Below are positions 31,183-40,709 of a DNA stretch of 64,000 nt, piece by piece (within the stretch, counting starts at the first letter, position 1; each line of letters begins with the position of its first letter). The notes below the pieces were generated by a model. The model searched no databases. It was not told the origin of the DNA and worked only from the letters and a program-made list of their open reading frames with translations. The position numbers and the translations under genes are program-made. The stretch covers positions 124,001-188,000 of the forward strand of contig NZ_CBRF02000002.1 in the NCBI RefSeq assembly GCF_000470315.2, in the 5' to 3' direction. The DNA is from Psychromonas sp. SP041 (GTDB lineage Bacteria; Pseudomonadota; Gammaproteobacteria; Enterobacterales; Psychromonadaceae).

Positions 31183-32514
31183 TTATTTCGCTTTGAGGAA
31201 GTCTGCTACCTCTAATAGAATAAATTCATTATCATCTGCTCGTCCTTTTTGGCGGCCAACTGAAAAAGGGTAGTTATTATCGTTGGCAATAATAATAGTA
31301 TTTTCATCTACACGGTCAACATCTTCAATCGTCACAAATGGAAAGCTAAAAATACCCTCTATCGTTCCTCTAGGTGCAATCCCATCAGGATCTTTGATTT
31401 TCATTAAATCGATATATGCAATTTTACGCAGTACATTATTTTCATCCTTATCTCGTAAATCAATGAGATAAACCCGTTTAAACTGAGCTGGGTTTGATGC
31501 CCAACCTTCACGAGCATCACCTTGGCCACTATCACGCTCAATGATTAAGGCTCTGTTTTCATCAATCATATTGAAATCACCAATAGCATGGTTAGGATCC
31601 TCTAATGGATAATAACGAACAGTATTTAACCACTGCTGTTGCTGAGTGTTAAAGGTTAAAATACGAAGAACTGGATGACCATTGATGGTTTCTGATTTTA
31701 AAGTTTTAGCATCTACCATGGGTTTTTCTAGTAGAGGATAAAGTGTTTTCCCGTCTTTTGAGATGGCCATCCCTTCAAAGCCACTAGAACGTTTAGTGTT
31801 GATTTCAGGTACAGTTTCGTTTGGATTAGCAAGTTTAATAAATGCATTATCAGGAGAAATATACGACATATTGTCTATTTTAGTTGCAACAACACTTTGA
31901 ATAACGCCTAATTTATTTGTCTTGATTAACCATGGTCCAAACTCATCGCCAAACCAATAACCGTCATCAACGGGTTGAATCGACTCTATATCGAAATCCT
32001 CACCCGTTAAATAACGCTGTTCGCTTGTTTCATCTGTTATTGGAAAAGGTACTTTATTATTTGGGTCTGATAAAAAAGTTGTTTTATTAACGACAACACG
32101 ACCTGTTTTCCATTTAACTTCAACTTCATGAAACATTAACATTGCATCAGCGGAATTTGCTTTTGTGCCGAAGCCGTTGTCTGTTAATACTAGAAACTTA
32201 TTCTCACCGAGCGATCTGATACCTGAAAAACCTTGTAATGGTTGACCTGGAAATGGTCTAGCTAAGTCTGTTTCATCATCATAGATACTATAAGGTACAT
32301 CTGAACGATGATTATCCTTCGATGTAAAGCGCCCTGATTGGTTAAAATAATCCGCTGAATTGTTAGGTGGAAGAATAAATGATTGCGCAGGTAGTTGAGC
32401 ATGCGTTTTGAGAATTGCTTCATACTCTGTTGCAACTTTACTTTTATTGCCCGCAAAAGCGATAGGGGCTGCGGTCAGTGTCGTTAAAGCGAGGGCAATA
32501 GATAAGCGTAACAT
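31183..32514 (-). CDS. Secreted esterase-like/phytase-like beta-propeller protein
   Basis: A 443-aa exported protein with a signal peptide (cleavage near AFAGN, residue 22) and an esterase-like-activity-of-phytase domain (PF13449 type). Recognisable segments are GFSGIRSLGENKFLVLTDNGFG, DIESIQPVDDGYWFGDEFGPWL, SGFEGMAISKDGKTLYPLLE and ALIIERDSGQGD. Related proteins occur in phosphate and metal-dependent hydrolase contexts, but substrates are mostly unknown. AAGGAA precedes the ATG. It stands alone, convergent with rnpB. Confidence 0.82.
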   Translation of the reverse strand: MLRLSIALALTTLTAAPIAFAGNKSKVATEYEAILKTHAQLPAQSFILPPNNSADYFNQSGRFTSKDNHRSDVPYSIYDDETDLARPFPGQPLQGFSGIRSLGENKFLVLTDNGFGTKANSADAMLMFHEVEVKWKTGRVVVNKTTFLSDPNNKVPFPITDETSEQRYLTGEDFDIESIQPVDDGYWFGDEFGPWLIKTNKLGVIQSVVATKIDNMSYISPDNAFIKLANPNETVPEINTKRSSGFEGMAISKDGKTLYPLLEKPMVDAKTLKSETINGHPVLRILTFNTQQQQWLNTVRYYPLEDPNHAIGDFNMIDENRALIIERDSGQGDAREGWASNPAQFKRVYLIDLRDKDENNVLRKIAYIDLMKIKDPDGIAPRGTIEGIFSFPFVTIEDVDRVDENTIIIANDNNYPFSVGRQKGRADDNEFILLEVADFLKAK

Positions 32515-32864
32515 GGGCTATTCCTTTAGAGTAAATACAGTCAAATTCTATTAATTACAAATGAGAATATAGCCATCGTATGATGTTAATATGACAAAGA
32601 AATGAAATCTAAAAGGAAAGTAAGTTGATTAATTTATGAAATATAATTTTTACATTCAATGATTTATTTTAATGGTGTTTGTAAATCGCATTTAAAAGCA
32701 ATATTTTAAAGAAAGGCAATTATTCTTTAAATGTATGTAGAATAATGATGAAGTTAATTTTGAATTGACGCTAATTATTAGTAGGGAGTCACTGGTCTGG
32801 CAGGGTCTTATAATGTTTTAGCCTCAGTCGATTTATACTTCCACTGAGGCTTAATCTACCCTGC
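32515..32864. other. 350-base spacer with a hairpin
   Basis: No gene seen. GCCTCAG (32821-32827) and CTGAGGC (32844-32850) form a 7-bp stem just after the anti-sigma gene end; neither strand has a strong T run, so it is at best a weak terminator for the sigma/anti-sigma operon. The remainder is AT-rich and should hold the promoter of the phytase-like gene. Confidence 0.45.
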
Positions 32865-33602
32865 TTAAATTGAAACACCACGACCGATTGAGGTGATTGG
32901 ACCTGTTGGTTTGCCTGTCGATGATCCAGTTTCATCTTCTATTGTTAATTCAAATAGTTGATTTTCTGTCAGTGCTGGTAGTTTGTTAATATCTATATTA
33001 AGCGTTTCACCTTTTTTGACTAACCCTAATGATACCGGAGCATCCCAACCGTCCGCTTTTGTCCAGAACTGTAATGCTTTGCCTTTTGGTATTTCAACTG
33101 CGCCTAATGGTACTAATTGCATTTGATTGGTGTGGCTTGTCTGTATTACCCAACCTGGTGTTTTGTCTTCTGGTGCGACTAATACTGCTATATAAGTCGG
33201 CTCACTTAAGGTCGGCTCAAAAGTTTGTAGTTTTATACCCATGACGACCGCAACAACTAAACAAGCCGCTGATATTCCACGCCATAAAGCAAGGTTTTGC
33301 CAGAAGGATAAAAATGCATTCGGTGTTGATGCTGATGTTGTCGTGTTGCTAGGCTGCTTTTCAAGCTCATCTAAGGTACGTTCAATACGTGCAGATAAAG
33401 GTTGAGGTGCGGTTATTGGCTCTAACTTATCGGTAACCGATAAAAAATGAGCTTGCCATTGATTGACAGCTTTTTGTAGTTCAACACTGCCAGCTAATTC
33501 AAGTTCGAAAGCACTTCGTTCTTCTGGCGAGAGTGTGCCCAGTACGTATTGCCCTGATAAGTCACTATCTATGTCAGGAGTATGATGGGTGTCTTTATTC
33601 AT
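32865..33602 (-). CDS. Anti-sigma factor, RskA family
   Basis: Membrane-bound anti-sigma protein paired with the ECF sigma factor just upstream. An N-terminal zinc-less anti-sigma domain (SDLSGQYVLGTLSPEERSAFE) is followed by one transmembrane helix (about residues 110-130) and a periplasmic RskA C-terminal domain (about 140-245; YIAVLVAPEDKTPGWVIQ, LVPLGAVEIPKGKALQFW). I start it at the ATG 33602, which overlaps the sigma stop codon as ATGA, implying coupled translation. It probably releases sigma after regulated proteolysis; the signal is unknown. Confidence 0.88.
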   Translation of the reverse strand: MNKDTHHTPDIDSDLSGQYVLGTLSPEERSAFELELAGSVELQKAVNQWQAHFLSVTDKLEPITAPQPLSARIERTLDELEKQPSNTTTSASTPNAFLSFWQNLALWRGISAACLVVAVVMGIKLQTFEPTLSEPTYIAVLVAPEDKTPGWVIQTSHTNQMQLVPLGAVEIPKGKALQFWTKADGWDAPVSLGLVKKGETLNIDINKLPALTENQLFELTIEDETGSSTGKPTGPITSIGRGVSI

Positions 33603-34171
33603 TGTAAACACTCCTTTAATGCACTTAAGCTGCGCTTGATCCATGATTTAACGGTACCAAGAGGCTTATCAAGCAGTTTGGCAATTTCTTGTTGTGTGTA
33701 ACCATCAACATAAGCGTGTAATACGCATAGTTTACGTTCTGGCGCTAAATGCTCTAAACAGGTTTGCAGTGAGGCTTGATGAAGTGGATCATCTGCTAAG
33801 TCTGTTATGTCATCAGGTTGGCAAGCTGACGCTAATACTCTGTCGTTACATAGGTCGAGTAGAAAGTCGGGTTCAGCGAGCACCTCTCGTTGACTGTATT
33901 TAAGGGCATTTAACGCTAAATTACGTGTGAGTGTATAAACCCAACCTCGAGCAGAGCCTAATTCTCTATTATAGGTGCCTGCGTTTTTCCAAATCTTGAT
34001 AAAGGCATCATGAACCACATCTTCAGCAAGAGGGCGGTTTTTTAATATTCTCATCACAACCGTGAGTAGCCTTGTTGCTTCTTGTTCGTAGAGCTCCATT
34101 AAGGCGCGGCGTTCACCTTTAGCGCATTGTTGCAGAACACTTTCGTAATCAAATGCTGTTGATAGTGGCAC
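33599..34171 (-). CDS. ECF sigma factor, SigK-like
   Basis: A 190-aa extracytoplasmic-function sigma factor. Region 2 includes NRPLAEDVVHDAFIKIWKNA, the -10 recognition part is around RGWVYTLTRNLALNAL, and region 4 is YTQQEIAKLLDKPLGTVKSWIKR with a normal helix-turn-helix. The start is a GTG at 34171 with GGGAA five bases upstream. It is cotranslated with the RskA-type anti-sigma gene. A terminator hairpin lies directly before its ribosome binding site. Targets are unknown; the neighbouring DUF3455 gene is a plausible one. Confidence 0.92.
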   Translation of the reverse strand: MPLSTAFDYESVLQQCAKGERRALMELYEQEATRLLTVVMRILKNRPLAEDVVHDAFIKIWKNAGTYNRELGSARGWVYTLTRNLALNALKYSQREVLAEPDFLLDLCNDRVLASACQPDDITDLADDPLHQASLQTCLEHLAPERKLCVLHAYVDGYTQQEIAKLLDKPLGTVKSWIKRSLSALKECLQ

Positions 34172-34186
34172 GTGTATTCCCTAATG

Positions 34187-34212
34187 AAAAAGCCCAGTAT
34201 ACAAAACTGGGC
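34187..34212 (-). terminator. Terminator/attenuator between the DUF3455 gene and the sigma gene
   Basis: On the minus strand GCCCAGT, a 7-base loop, ACTGGGC and T5 form a compact terminator (stem 34192-34198 with 34206-34212). It lies 64 bases after the DUF3455 stop. The T run ends only about 5 bases before the sigma ribosome binding site, so sigma transcripts either read through it or start inside it. Confidence 0.8.
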
Positions 34213-34275
34213 CTTTAAAACCATTAAACTCTATGACCAAAAGAAAACTGAATGCTCTTTTGGTGAGCTAGTCGG

Positions 34276-34827
34276 TTATTTTGCTTTCCAGAACAGGTAG
34301 TCACCAGAATAGTTAACCACTACTTTATGTCCAACTTTGTCGATGTTACAGCCTGTTGCAGGTGCGGCGCCGCCACTTAAATTGATACGCTGAACATAAG
34401 TGACATCTTTTAATGCGCCTGAGCGAGTTGATTCATTAGCTTTAACCAGTTGCATTGGGATACTGCCTTTCGCTGAAGGTGAAACAGCTAACTGTGTACC
34501 AGTAATTAATGAACCATCAAGTGATTCCCATGTTGCTGGAGGACCAAAGTAAGAGACTAAATGGTTGCCTTTATTATCACTTAAAATCGCGCGTGGTCCA
34601 GCGAATGCCCATTTTGCTTTTTCTGCATCCATTGTGTCAGCTTTACATTCCCAAGTGATGTTACCTTTTGCAGTAGTAAACATCGCGACTTGATTTCCTG
34701 CTGGTACATGCACTTCACTTGGTAATTTATCTTGAGAAAAAGTACCTGCATATGACTGTGTTGTTATTGCCATTAAAGCAGATGCTGCTGTGATTTTTAG
34801 TGCTTTTAATATGTATTGAGTTTTCAT
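34276..34827 (-). CDS. Secreted DUF3455 protein
   Basis: A 183-aa exported protein. The start at 34827 (MKTQYILKALKITAASALMA) gives a signal peptide cleaved near SYAG (residue 26) and has AGGGAAG upstream; a longer reading to 34908 has neither. The mature part fits DUF3455: PAGNQVAMFTTAKGNITWEC, AKWAFAGPRAILSDNKG, GGAAPATGCN and DYLFWKAK. Two cysteines may form a disulfide. Function unknown. In other proteobacteria DUF3455 genes are often next to ECF sigma/anti-sigma pairs, as here, so it may be a regulon member. Confidence 0.82.
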   Translation of the reverse strand: MKTQYILKALKITAASALMAITTQSYAGTFSQDKLPSEVHVPAGNQVAMFTTAKGNITWECKADTMDAEKAKWAFAGPRAILSDNKGNHLVSYFGPPATWESLDGSLITGTQLAVSPSAKGSIPMQLVKANESTRSGALKDVTYVQRINLSGGAAPATGCNIDKVGHKVVVNYSGDYLFWKAK

Positions 34828-34960
34828 TGTCGCTTCCCTATTAATTGATAGATTTCGAATGTGAAAAACAGTTAATTTGTTACTGCTAATAGGTACTACA
34901 ATCGACAATACATTTTGGATGCAAAATTATGTAAATAAATTTAAATTATTTTTATGACTT

Positions 34961-35350
34961 TCATTTACTACGAATGAAAAGGCGATTTTTTCGATTGTAT
35001 TGTATCAATAAAAAAGCGAATAGTATGAAGGTAATCGTGAAAGAGGGAACAAATGCTTGTTCCAGTATTTCTCGATACTTTTTAGCCCAAAATAAAGCAA
35101 AGAAAAGGTGGCTAGTGAAAATAAGGTACAACCAAAAAACAATCTTTTTTGCCCATAATCTTCCCATAAAGGCATAAGTAGTTAGGTTGCCGAGTAATAT
35201 TACGAACGCTAAAATAGCCGTTGGTATAATAAAGTGGCGCCCAATAATAAATGTCTGAATGACACCGAGTACTAATAAACAAGTGATAAAAGCAGTGACC
35301 CATTCTAAACTATTTCGGTAACTAAATTTTGCTGGTAAACAAACTGACAT
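34961..35350 (-). CDS. Small polytopic membrane protein of unknown function
   Basis: A 129-aa hydrophobic protein with about four predicted transmembrane segments (near residues 17-36, 40-61, 68-87 and 100-118) and a basic tail. I do not recognise a family. There is no strong ribosome binding site before the ATG at 35350. It is transcribed toward the DUF3455 gene, 133 bases away. The regular membrane topology makes it more likely real than chance. Confidence 0.6.
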   Translation of the reverse strand: MSVCLPAKFSYRNSLEWVTAFITCLLVLGVIQTFIIGRHFIIPTAILAFVILLGNLTTYAFMGRLWAKKIVFWLYLIFTSHLFFALFWAKKYREILEQAFVPSFTITFILFAFLLIQYNRKNRLFIRSK

Positions 35351-35586
35351 GGCGATGACCCTTATAAAAAGTTAGTGTTAACCATTGTTTACACCTTGAT
35401 TTTACATAGTAACATTTAACAGTAATCTGAATAAATAGCTGAGTTTTCCAATGCTAAAATGAATAGGCTTTGTTTAAGCTTTCGTTAGTTACATTAAGGT
35501 TTAATAGTAGGTTTTTAAATATAAATTTTAAGGATAATACTCTAAAGAAATAAGCTTTTCTGTAAACAGGTTAATACCTTGTTGAA

Positions 35587-35900
35587 GTAACCGTTGAGGT
35601 AATTATTGAAGTGATTGTTTAAGTCGTTTAAGTGACCGTTGAGGTAATTATTGAAGTGATTGTTTAAGTCGTTTAAGTAACCGTTGAGGTAATTATTGAA
35701 GTGATTGTTTAAGTCGTTTAAGTGACCGTTGAGGTAATTATTAAAGTGATTGTTTAAGTCGTTTAAGTCGTTTAAGTGATCGTTGAGGTAATTATTGATG
35801 TGATTGTTTAAGTAGTTGGAGTGATCGTAGAGGTAATTATTGAGATGATTGTTTAAGTGCTTAAAGTGAATGCTGAGGTGTTTTGGGAGTTGTCGAAGCA
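35587..35900. repeat. 45-bp minisatellite with a 9-bp inner period
   Basis: Copies begin at 35587, 35632, 35677, 35722, 35776 and 35821, with a decayed seventh at 35866. Units are 45 bp, except the fourth, which is 54 bp because one extra 9-mer (GTCGTTTAA) is present. Each unit is five related 9-mers, for example GTGACCGTT, GAGGTAATT, ATTGAAGTG, ATTGTTTAA, GTCGTTTAA. The first four copies are nearly identical and later ones diverge. All lengths are multiples of three and one minus-strand frame stays open through the array, but it has no ATG or GTG. It fills most of the 620-base spacer 35351-35970, in which I see no gene. Confidence 0.92.
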
Positions 35901-35904
35901 GTTG

Positions 35905-35962
35905 AATACCGATGAACCCTCTGAATTAAGATTTTAATCCGTTAGGGGCATCGGTATTTTAT
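35905..35962. terminator. Long hairpin after the chemoreceptor gene
   Basis: AATACCGATG (35905-35914) pairs with CATCGGTATT (35949-35958), and an inner CCCT pairs with AGGG. It lies just past the stop of the minus-strand chemoreceptor. The T run is better on the plus side, so terminator strength for the chemoreceptor is uncertain. Confidence 0.6.
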
Positions 35963-35970
35963 TTGTGGGC

Positions 35971-37842
35971 TTAGCTTAGCTTAAAGCGATTTACCATGTC
36001 TGCTAGGCGTGTATTAGCTGCTGATAAACTCTCCGTACTTGCTGAGGTTAATTGCCCGTTTTGTGTCAACTCATGCACCATATCTTGAATCGACGCCATG
36101 TTATAACTGATTTGCTCAGCCACTTGGCTTTGTTCTGACGATGCGGTTGCAATATGAGAACTTAACTCGTTAATTTCGATGATTGAACCTGCCATTGAGT
36201 CTAATCCTGTGCCTACACTGATGGTATTATCCGTTGTGTTTTGACAGCTTTCTTTGGTTGTATTCATGGCATTAACGGCTAATGCCGCATCATCTGTGAG
36301 CTTCGTTAACAGCTCATTGATTTCGGCGGTGCTTTCTTGTGTTCTTGCTGCAAGTGAACGAACTTCATCTGCTACTACGGCAAAGCCTCGACCTTGTTCA
36401 CCTGCTCGTGCTGCTTCAATCGCTGCATTCAATGCAAGTAGGTTAGTTTGATCGGCAATGGCGCCAATAACACTTAATACAGAGACAATTTCCTGTGTAT
36501 TTTCATGCATGGTATTAATACGTTGAGAAGCAATTTCAACTTCATTTACTAAAGCTTGTACGCTTTCAGAAGATGATGCAACTAACTGTTTTGATATCAC
36601 TGCTTCATCACTGGCTTGTTGTGTGCTGAATGATGTTTGTTTCGCATTGTCAGCAACGGTATTTGCAGAAGCACTCATTTCTGTAATCGCCGCAACGGCT
36701 TGTTGTGTTTCGCCTGCATGCACGTTAAGAGCTTGGTCATTAGACGCTGATACTTTATTAAGTTGCTCAATACCATTTGAAATTTCAGCCAATGAAGTCA
36801 AAATTTCATTCATCATTGATTGTAGTTGGCTAATAAAGGTGTTTACGCCTTGAGCAATGTCAGCAAGGTCATCATTACCTTCCACATTTAGTCGTTGAGT
36901 TAAGTCTGCATCACCTTTAGCTAAGTCAGCAATACGGAGCTTTAAAGAAATAATTGGAGAGTAAATTTTTGCTAGGGTAAATATTAACAATATAATCGTT
37001 AAGATGACTAGTGAAGCAGCTGTCAAAATAGAGGACATAAGTTGGTCATCTAAAAATGCATAAGCAATCGATTTATCAATATCAATGACTACATGCCATT
37101 TTTTACCACCAAGTAACTCAATGTTAGCGTAAACAGCTTGCTGTTCGTTTCCGTCTTTTTGATAAGTAAACTCGCCTGAACCGTTATTTAATACTTGTTG
37201 TTCCAGTGCTTGATTAGCAATGCGTGCACCAAACTCATCCTTACCAGAGGTACTAATTAACCCACCGTTACCATCGTAAAGGGAGATTACAGCACCTTTA
37301 AAGTGTACTTTTTTAATAAAAGGGTCAACGGCTTCTAAGAATATATCGCCGCCGATGACACCATCATTTTCCACATCCAAAAAGCTAAACATGTATTTAT
37401 CTGAGATACCTTTGTCAAAATAGATATCGGTAATCATGAGTCGGTTTGCTGCTTTAGCATCTTGATACCATTCTTCTTGAGTTGCATCGTAATCAGCAAA
37501 TTGACCACCATTGCCCATAGTGATCCCAGCTTTATCTGCAAAGTTGACCGCATCTAAAGGAGTTGATGCAACAAGTAATTTTGCAATTTCTATTTTTTTA
37601 GCTGGATCGTTGCTGTTTAACAGGACTTTTGCACTCTCAACTACTTTTTTATTGCTATCAAGCCATGTGTTTATATTTTGTTTGATGGAGTCTAACGCTT
37701 CAGTTGCTTTGTCATTAACTGATATTTTGCTTTCTTCGCGCGTGTTTGAGTATGAAACCCAATTTGATACTAGTAAAGATAGTGCAACGAACAACGTTGC
37801 AGAAAGCATTATACGTTGTTTAAAACCAATAGAATGAATCAC
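35971..37842 (-). CDS. Methyl-accepting chemotaxis protein with dCache-like sensor
   Basis: Transmembrane chemoreceptor of 623 aa. One membrane helix lies near residues 12-30; a periplasmic Cache-type sensor spans about 35-265 (with [19 protein letters not shown] and [14 protein letters not shown]); a second membrane helix is near 270-292; a HAMP segment and the long helical signalling domain follow. The hairpin tip [20 protein letters not shown] and [10 protein letters not shown] is the CheA/CheW contact site. The start is GTG with AAGGAA upstream. It lies near a PL7 alginate lyase and a second receptor; the ligand is unknown. Confidence 0.93.
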   Translation of the reverse strand: MIHSIGFKQRIMLSATLFVALSLLVSNWVSYSNTREESKISVNDKATEALDSIKQNINTWLDSNKKVVESAKVLLNSNDPAKKIEIAKLLVASTPLDAVNFADKAGITMGNGGQFADYDATQEEWYQDAKAANRLMITDIYFDKGISDKYMFSFLDVENDGVIGGDIFLEAVDPFIKKVHFKGAVISLYDGNGGLISTSGKDEFGARIANQALEQQVLNNGSGEFTYQKDGNEQQAVYANIELLGGKKWHVVIDIDKSIAYAFLDDQLMSSILTAASLVILTIILLIFTLAKIYSPIISLKLRIADLAKGDADLTQRLNVEGNDDLADIAQGVNTFISQLQSMMNEILTSLAEISNGIEQLNKVSASNDQALNVHAGETQQAVAAITEMSASANTVADNAKQTSFSTQQASDEAVISKQLVASSSESVQALVNEVEIASQRINTMHENTQEIVSVLSVIGAIADQTNLLALNAAIEAARAGEQGRGFAVVADEVRSLAARTQESTAEINELLTKLTDDAALAVNAMNTTKESCQNTTDNTISVGTGLDSMAGSIIEINELSSHIATASSEQSQVAEQISYNMASIQDMVHELTQNGQLTSASTESLSAANTRLADMVNRFKLS

Positions 37843-38892
37843 ATATATTCCTTTAAAGTGAAAATTTAGCGTTTAAATTAATTACCTTGAATCGAGTATA
37901 GATCAGAAAAACAACATGTAAAATTGAAAATAATAGAATCTAAAACTGTGATCTTAAAGATATTACAAATTACCCTTAATGGGTATTAATTTATCTGTTT
38001 TTTTAACATCAGAAATAGAATAGAAATTATATTTACATATATATCAATACTTTATTAAATGTTTATTAAGGTATTTATAGTGCGATGTTTTATTGATTAA
38101 TGTTGAGCGGAAATGTGACAGATTTTTGAATAAAAATAGCTATTTTTAGATGAAATACAACTGTTTTTGAATAAGAAATGACTCATCTTGAATGAAAAAT
38201 AACATTATTTTAATAACGTTACTGATAAATCTATTTTATGGATAATGCTATTACGCTGATAACCCATTTTTACGTCAGATTACAATGTGTTTTATTTTTG
38301 CAGGCTCCTTTTATTAAACGTTTCAACAGCGTTTTATTTAATACTTTACCTCATTATTATTTATACTTTTATTTTTCACTCACTTTCAGAATAGTGCTCG
38401 TTTAATGCTTTCCATTCTGTCGTTTTCGATATTAAAAGGGCGTTTATTTCGTATTTAATATCCATTGATATACTTATTTTATGTCTATCAAAATTAGATT
38501 GAAGTAATTTTTTTGTGTATTTATTGTCATTAGTTTTTAATGTCCCATCGCCCCAGTATACGCCTTATAAGTATTATTTTAGGGCTTTAATGATTACCTT
38601 CTTTTTAGTGGTTATATTAAACATTAAATATTTTATTGAACTTTATCAATGCTTTGAACTCTATTTCAAAGTTCAAGTGATTATTGAACAAAGAAGTCAA
38701 AGTGTGACTTGTCATTTCTAAAAGTATGATTAATGTGATGGTCTTTACTTTTAGGTGGACTAATTGTTGCTAAATATCTCAGTATATTTAATTCTTAGCG
38801 CCGCGTTTGAAATCGTGTGATGACATGTTTTATTTAAATAATGGGGGACGGTGTAGTACCAGCTCTTACTGGAAAAAATTAAAGGAATATTT
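37843..38892. other. 1-kb AT-rich intergenic region upstream of the alginate lyase
   Basis: I see no convincing gene. A 68-codon frame (38515-38721) lacks a ribosome binding site and family features. There is a perfect 18-bp palindrome, TAAAAATAGCTATTTTTA, at 38131-38148. The region must contain the divergent promoters of the chemoreceptor and the alginate lyase and may be a site of past gene decay. Confidence 0.5.
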
Positions 38893-40614
38893 ATGAAATT
38901 GAATACGAAACTTAGATATACAACAGCTCTTGTTGCTGCAGCATTATCAGTAACTGCTATTCCGGCAGTGAATGCGGCATCAGTTAGTATTGTTAATGCT
39001 GGGTTTGAAGATAGCTTTAAAAGTGGTTGGGTAGATACTGATCCTTCTGCTATTTCTAGCGATGAGCGTAGTGGTTCTAAAGCAGCTAAAATAACAGGTG
39101 ATGGCGGTAAATTCGAACAAGATGTTACTGTTGAAAAAAATACTGATTACGTCTTAACTGCTTACATTGCTGGTTACGGTAAAATTGGTGCATCGGTTGA
39201 CGGCACTCGTTATACAAGAACAGGCGGTGGCAATGATTATGAGCAAGTTTCTGTATCTTTTAACTCTGGCTCTTCTACTTCAATTACTATTTTTGGTAAC
39301 TACTACGACAAAGAAGGGCGTTTTGATGATTTTGCGCTTGAAAGTGTAGGAACGACCGAGACAGTAACCAGTGAAACATGTACAAGTAGCGCTGCATTAG
39401 TTATCTCTTCTGCTTCTGACGATGGCACTAACGACGGTCATGGCCCTGAAAGCACTATTGATAAAGATACAACAGATGATTCTCGTTGGTCTTCAAATGG
39501 TGTTGGTAAAACCATTACTTATGACTTAGGTTCTGAAACGTCAGTTAAAGAATTAGCTATACAATGGTATAAAGGCAGCGATCGTAGTTCGTATTTTGAT
39601 ATTCATACATCGACCAATAACAATGATTGGACTTCAGTATTATCTGGTGGTATTTCATCTGGCGCAGATGCTAGCTATGAAACAATTGATGTGACCGATA
39701 CTGATGCACGTTATGTTCGTGTGACTGGTAATGGTAATTCAGCCGGCTCTTCATGGAATAGTATTGTAGAGACTCAAATATTAGGCTGTTCTGATGGTTC
39801 AACGGTTGATCCAGTTGAACCAACCGATCCAACAGACCCAGTCGATCCCACTGATAATGAGACTATAGAACCAGGTAATGCTGAATACCCATCTGATTTG
39901 ATGAGTAATTATAATCAATGGAAAATTACTTACCCTGATGGTGTAGAAGATAAAACGCTTCTTAAAGCGAATAATGAATATTTCTATGTTAACGACACAG
40001 GTAATGGCATTGTATTTAAAGCGCCTGTTAGATCAAATAACGGGACTACACCAAACTCTGACTATATTCGTTCTGAACTTCGTGAACGTACTACAGATGG
40101 TAAATCAGATATTTACTGGACGACTAGCGGTACTCATGTTGCTTACTCTAAACAAGCGATTACACACTTACCACTTGTAAAAGATCATCTAGTGGCGACT
40201 CAAATCCATGGTAATAAAAGTGATGGTATTGATGATGCGATGGTATTGAGGCTTGAAGGTGAACATCTTTTCTTAAGCTTTAATGGCGGTAAGTTAAGAT
40301 CTAATCTAACGATTAAAGAGGATTATAAGTTAGGCACCATTCATGAAGTTATTTTTGAAGTCGTTAATGATAAACATTACGTTTATTACAGTGAAGACGG
40401 TGGTTTAAACGCGGCTTATACTGCAAGTAATGCTAGTAAATATTTAGTGAAAGACGGTTCAAGTGACTATGTGATGGATCTTAATTATGATCAGTCATAC
40501 TTTAAAATCGGTAACTACACTCAAACGAACGCAGATGAAGAAGGCAGTTCTACTGACGATGAAGATAACTACGGTGAAGTTGTTGTTTACGATTTCTGGG
40601 TTGCTCACGAATAA
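38893..40614 (+). CDS. Secreted alginate lyase, PL7 family, with two carbohydrate-binding domains
   Basis: A 573-aa modular enzyme that should cleave alginate by beta-elimination. A signal peptide ends near AVNAA (residue 28). Next come a jelly-roll carbohydrate-binding domain (about 30-152; VNAGFEDSFKSGW), an F5/8 type C (CBM32-like) domain (about 165-298), a Thr/Asp/Pro-rich linker (about 300-328) and the PL7 catalytic domain (about 333-573). The three PL7 signature motifs are present: RSELRE (393-398), QIH (437-439) and YFKIGNYTQ (536-544). The QIH form is usually associated with activity on guluronate-containing links. Export is probably to the medium. No other alginate-pathway genes lie in this window. 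Confidence 0.93.
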   Translation: MKLNTKLRYTTALVAAALSVTAIPAVNAASVSIVNAGFEDSFKSGWVDTDPSAISSDERSGSKAAKITGDGGKFEQDVTVEKNTDYVLTAYIAGYGKIGASVDGTRYTRTGGGNDYEQVSVSFNSGSSTSITIFGNYYDKEGRFDDFALESVGTTETVTSETCTSSAALVISSASDDGTNDGHGPESTIDKDTTDDSRWSSNGVGKTITYDLGSETSVKELAIQWYKGSDRSSYFDIHTSTNNNDWTSVLSGGISSGADASYETIDVTDTDARYVRVTGNGNSAGSSWNSIVETQILGCSDGSTVDPVEPTDPTDPVDPTDNETIEPGNAEYPSDLMSNYNQWKITYPDGVEDKTLLKANNEYFYVNDTGNGIVFKAPVRSNNGTTPNSDYIRSELRERTTDGKSDIYWTTSGTHVAYSKQAITHLPLVKDHLVATQIHGNKSDGIDDAMVLRLEGEHLFLSFNGGKLRSNLTIKEDYKLGTIHEVIFEVVNDKHYVYYSEDGGLNAAYTASNASKYLVKDGSSDYVMDLNYDQSYFKIGNYTQTNADEEGSSTDDEDNYGEVVVYDFWVAHE

Positions 40615-40709
40615 GCGGTACTAACCTTTAATTAGCTTAATTTATTTGAGTATTTAGCCTGACATTGACTAGGCGTATTCAATTACTTTATAAGTTAAAG
40701 AGTAAGTAA

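Noticed and set aside
35587-35900. CRISPR-like array
   Set aside because: The repeats are directly adjacent with no unique spacers, contain a 9-bp inner period and no cas genes are near. It is a minisatellite.
38515-38721. 68-codon hydrophobic frame upstream of the alginate lyase
   Set aside because: No ribosome binding site, no recognisable family, and composition typical of AT-rich non-coding DNA.
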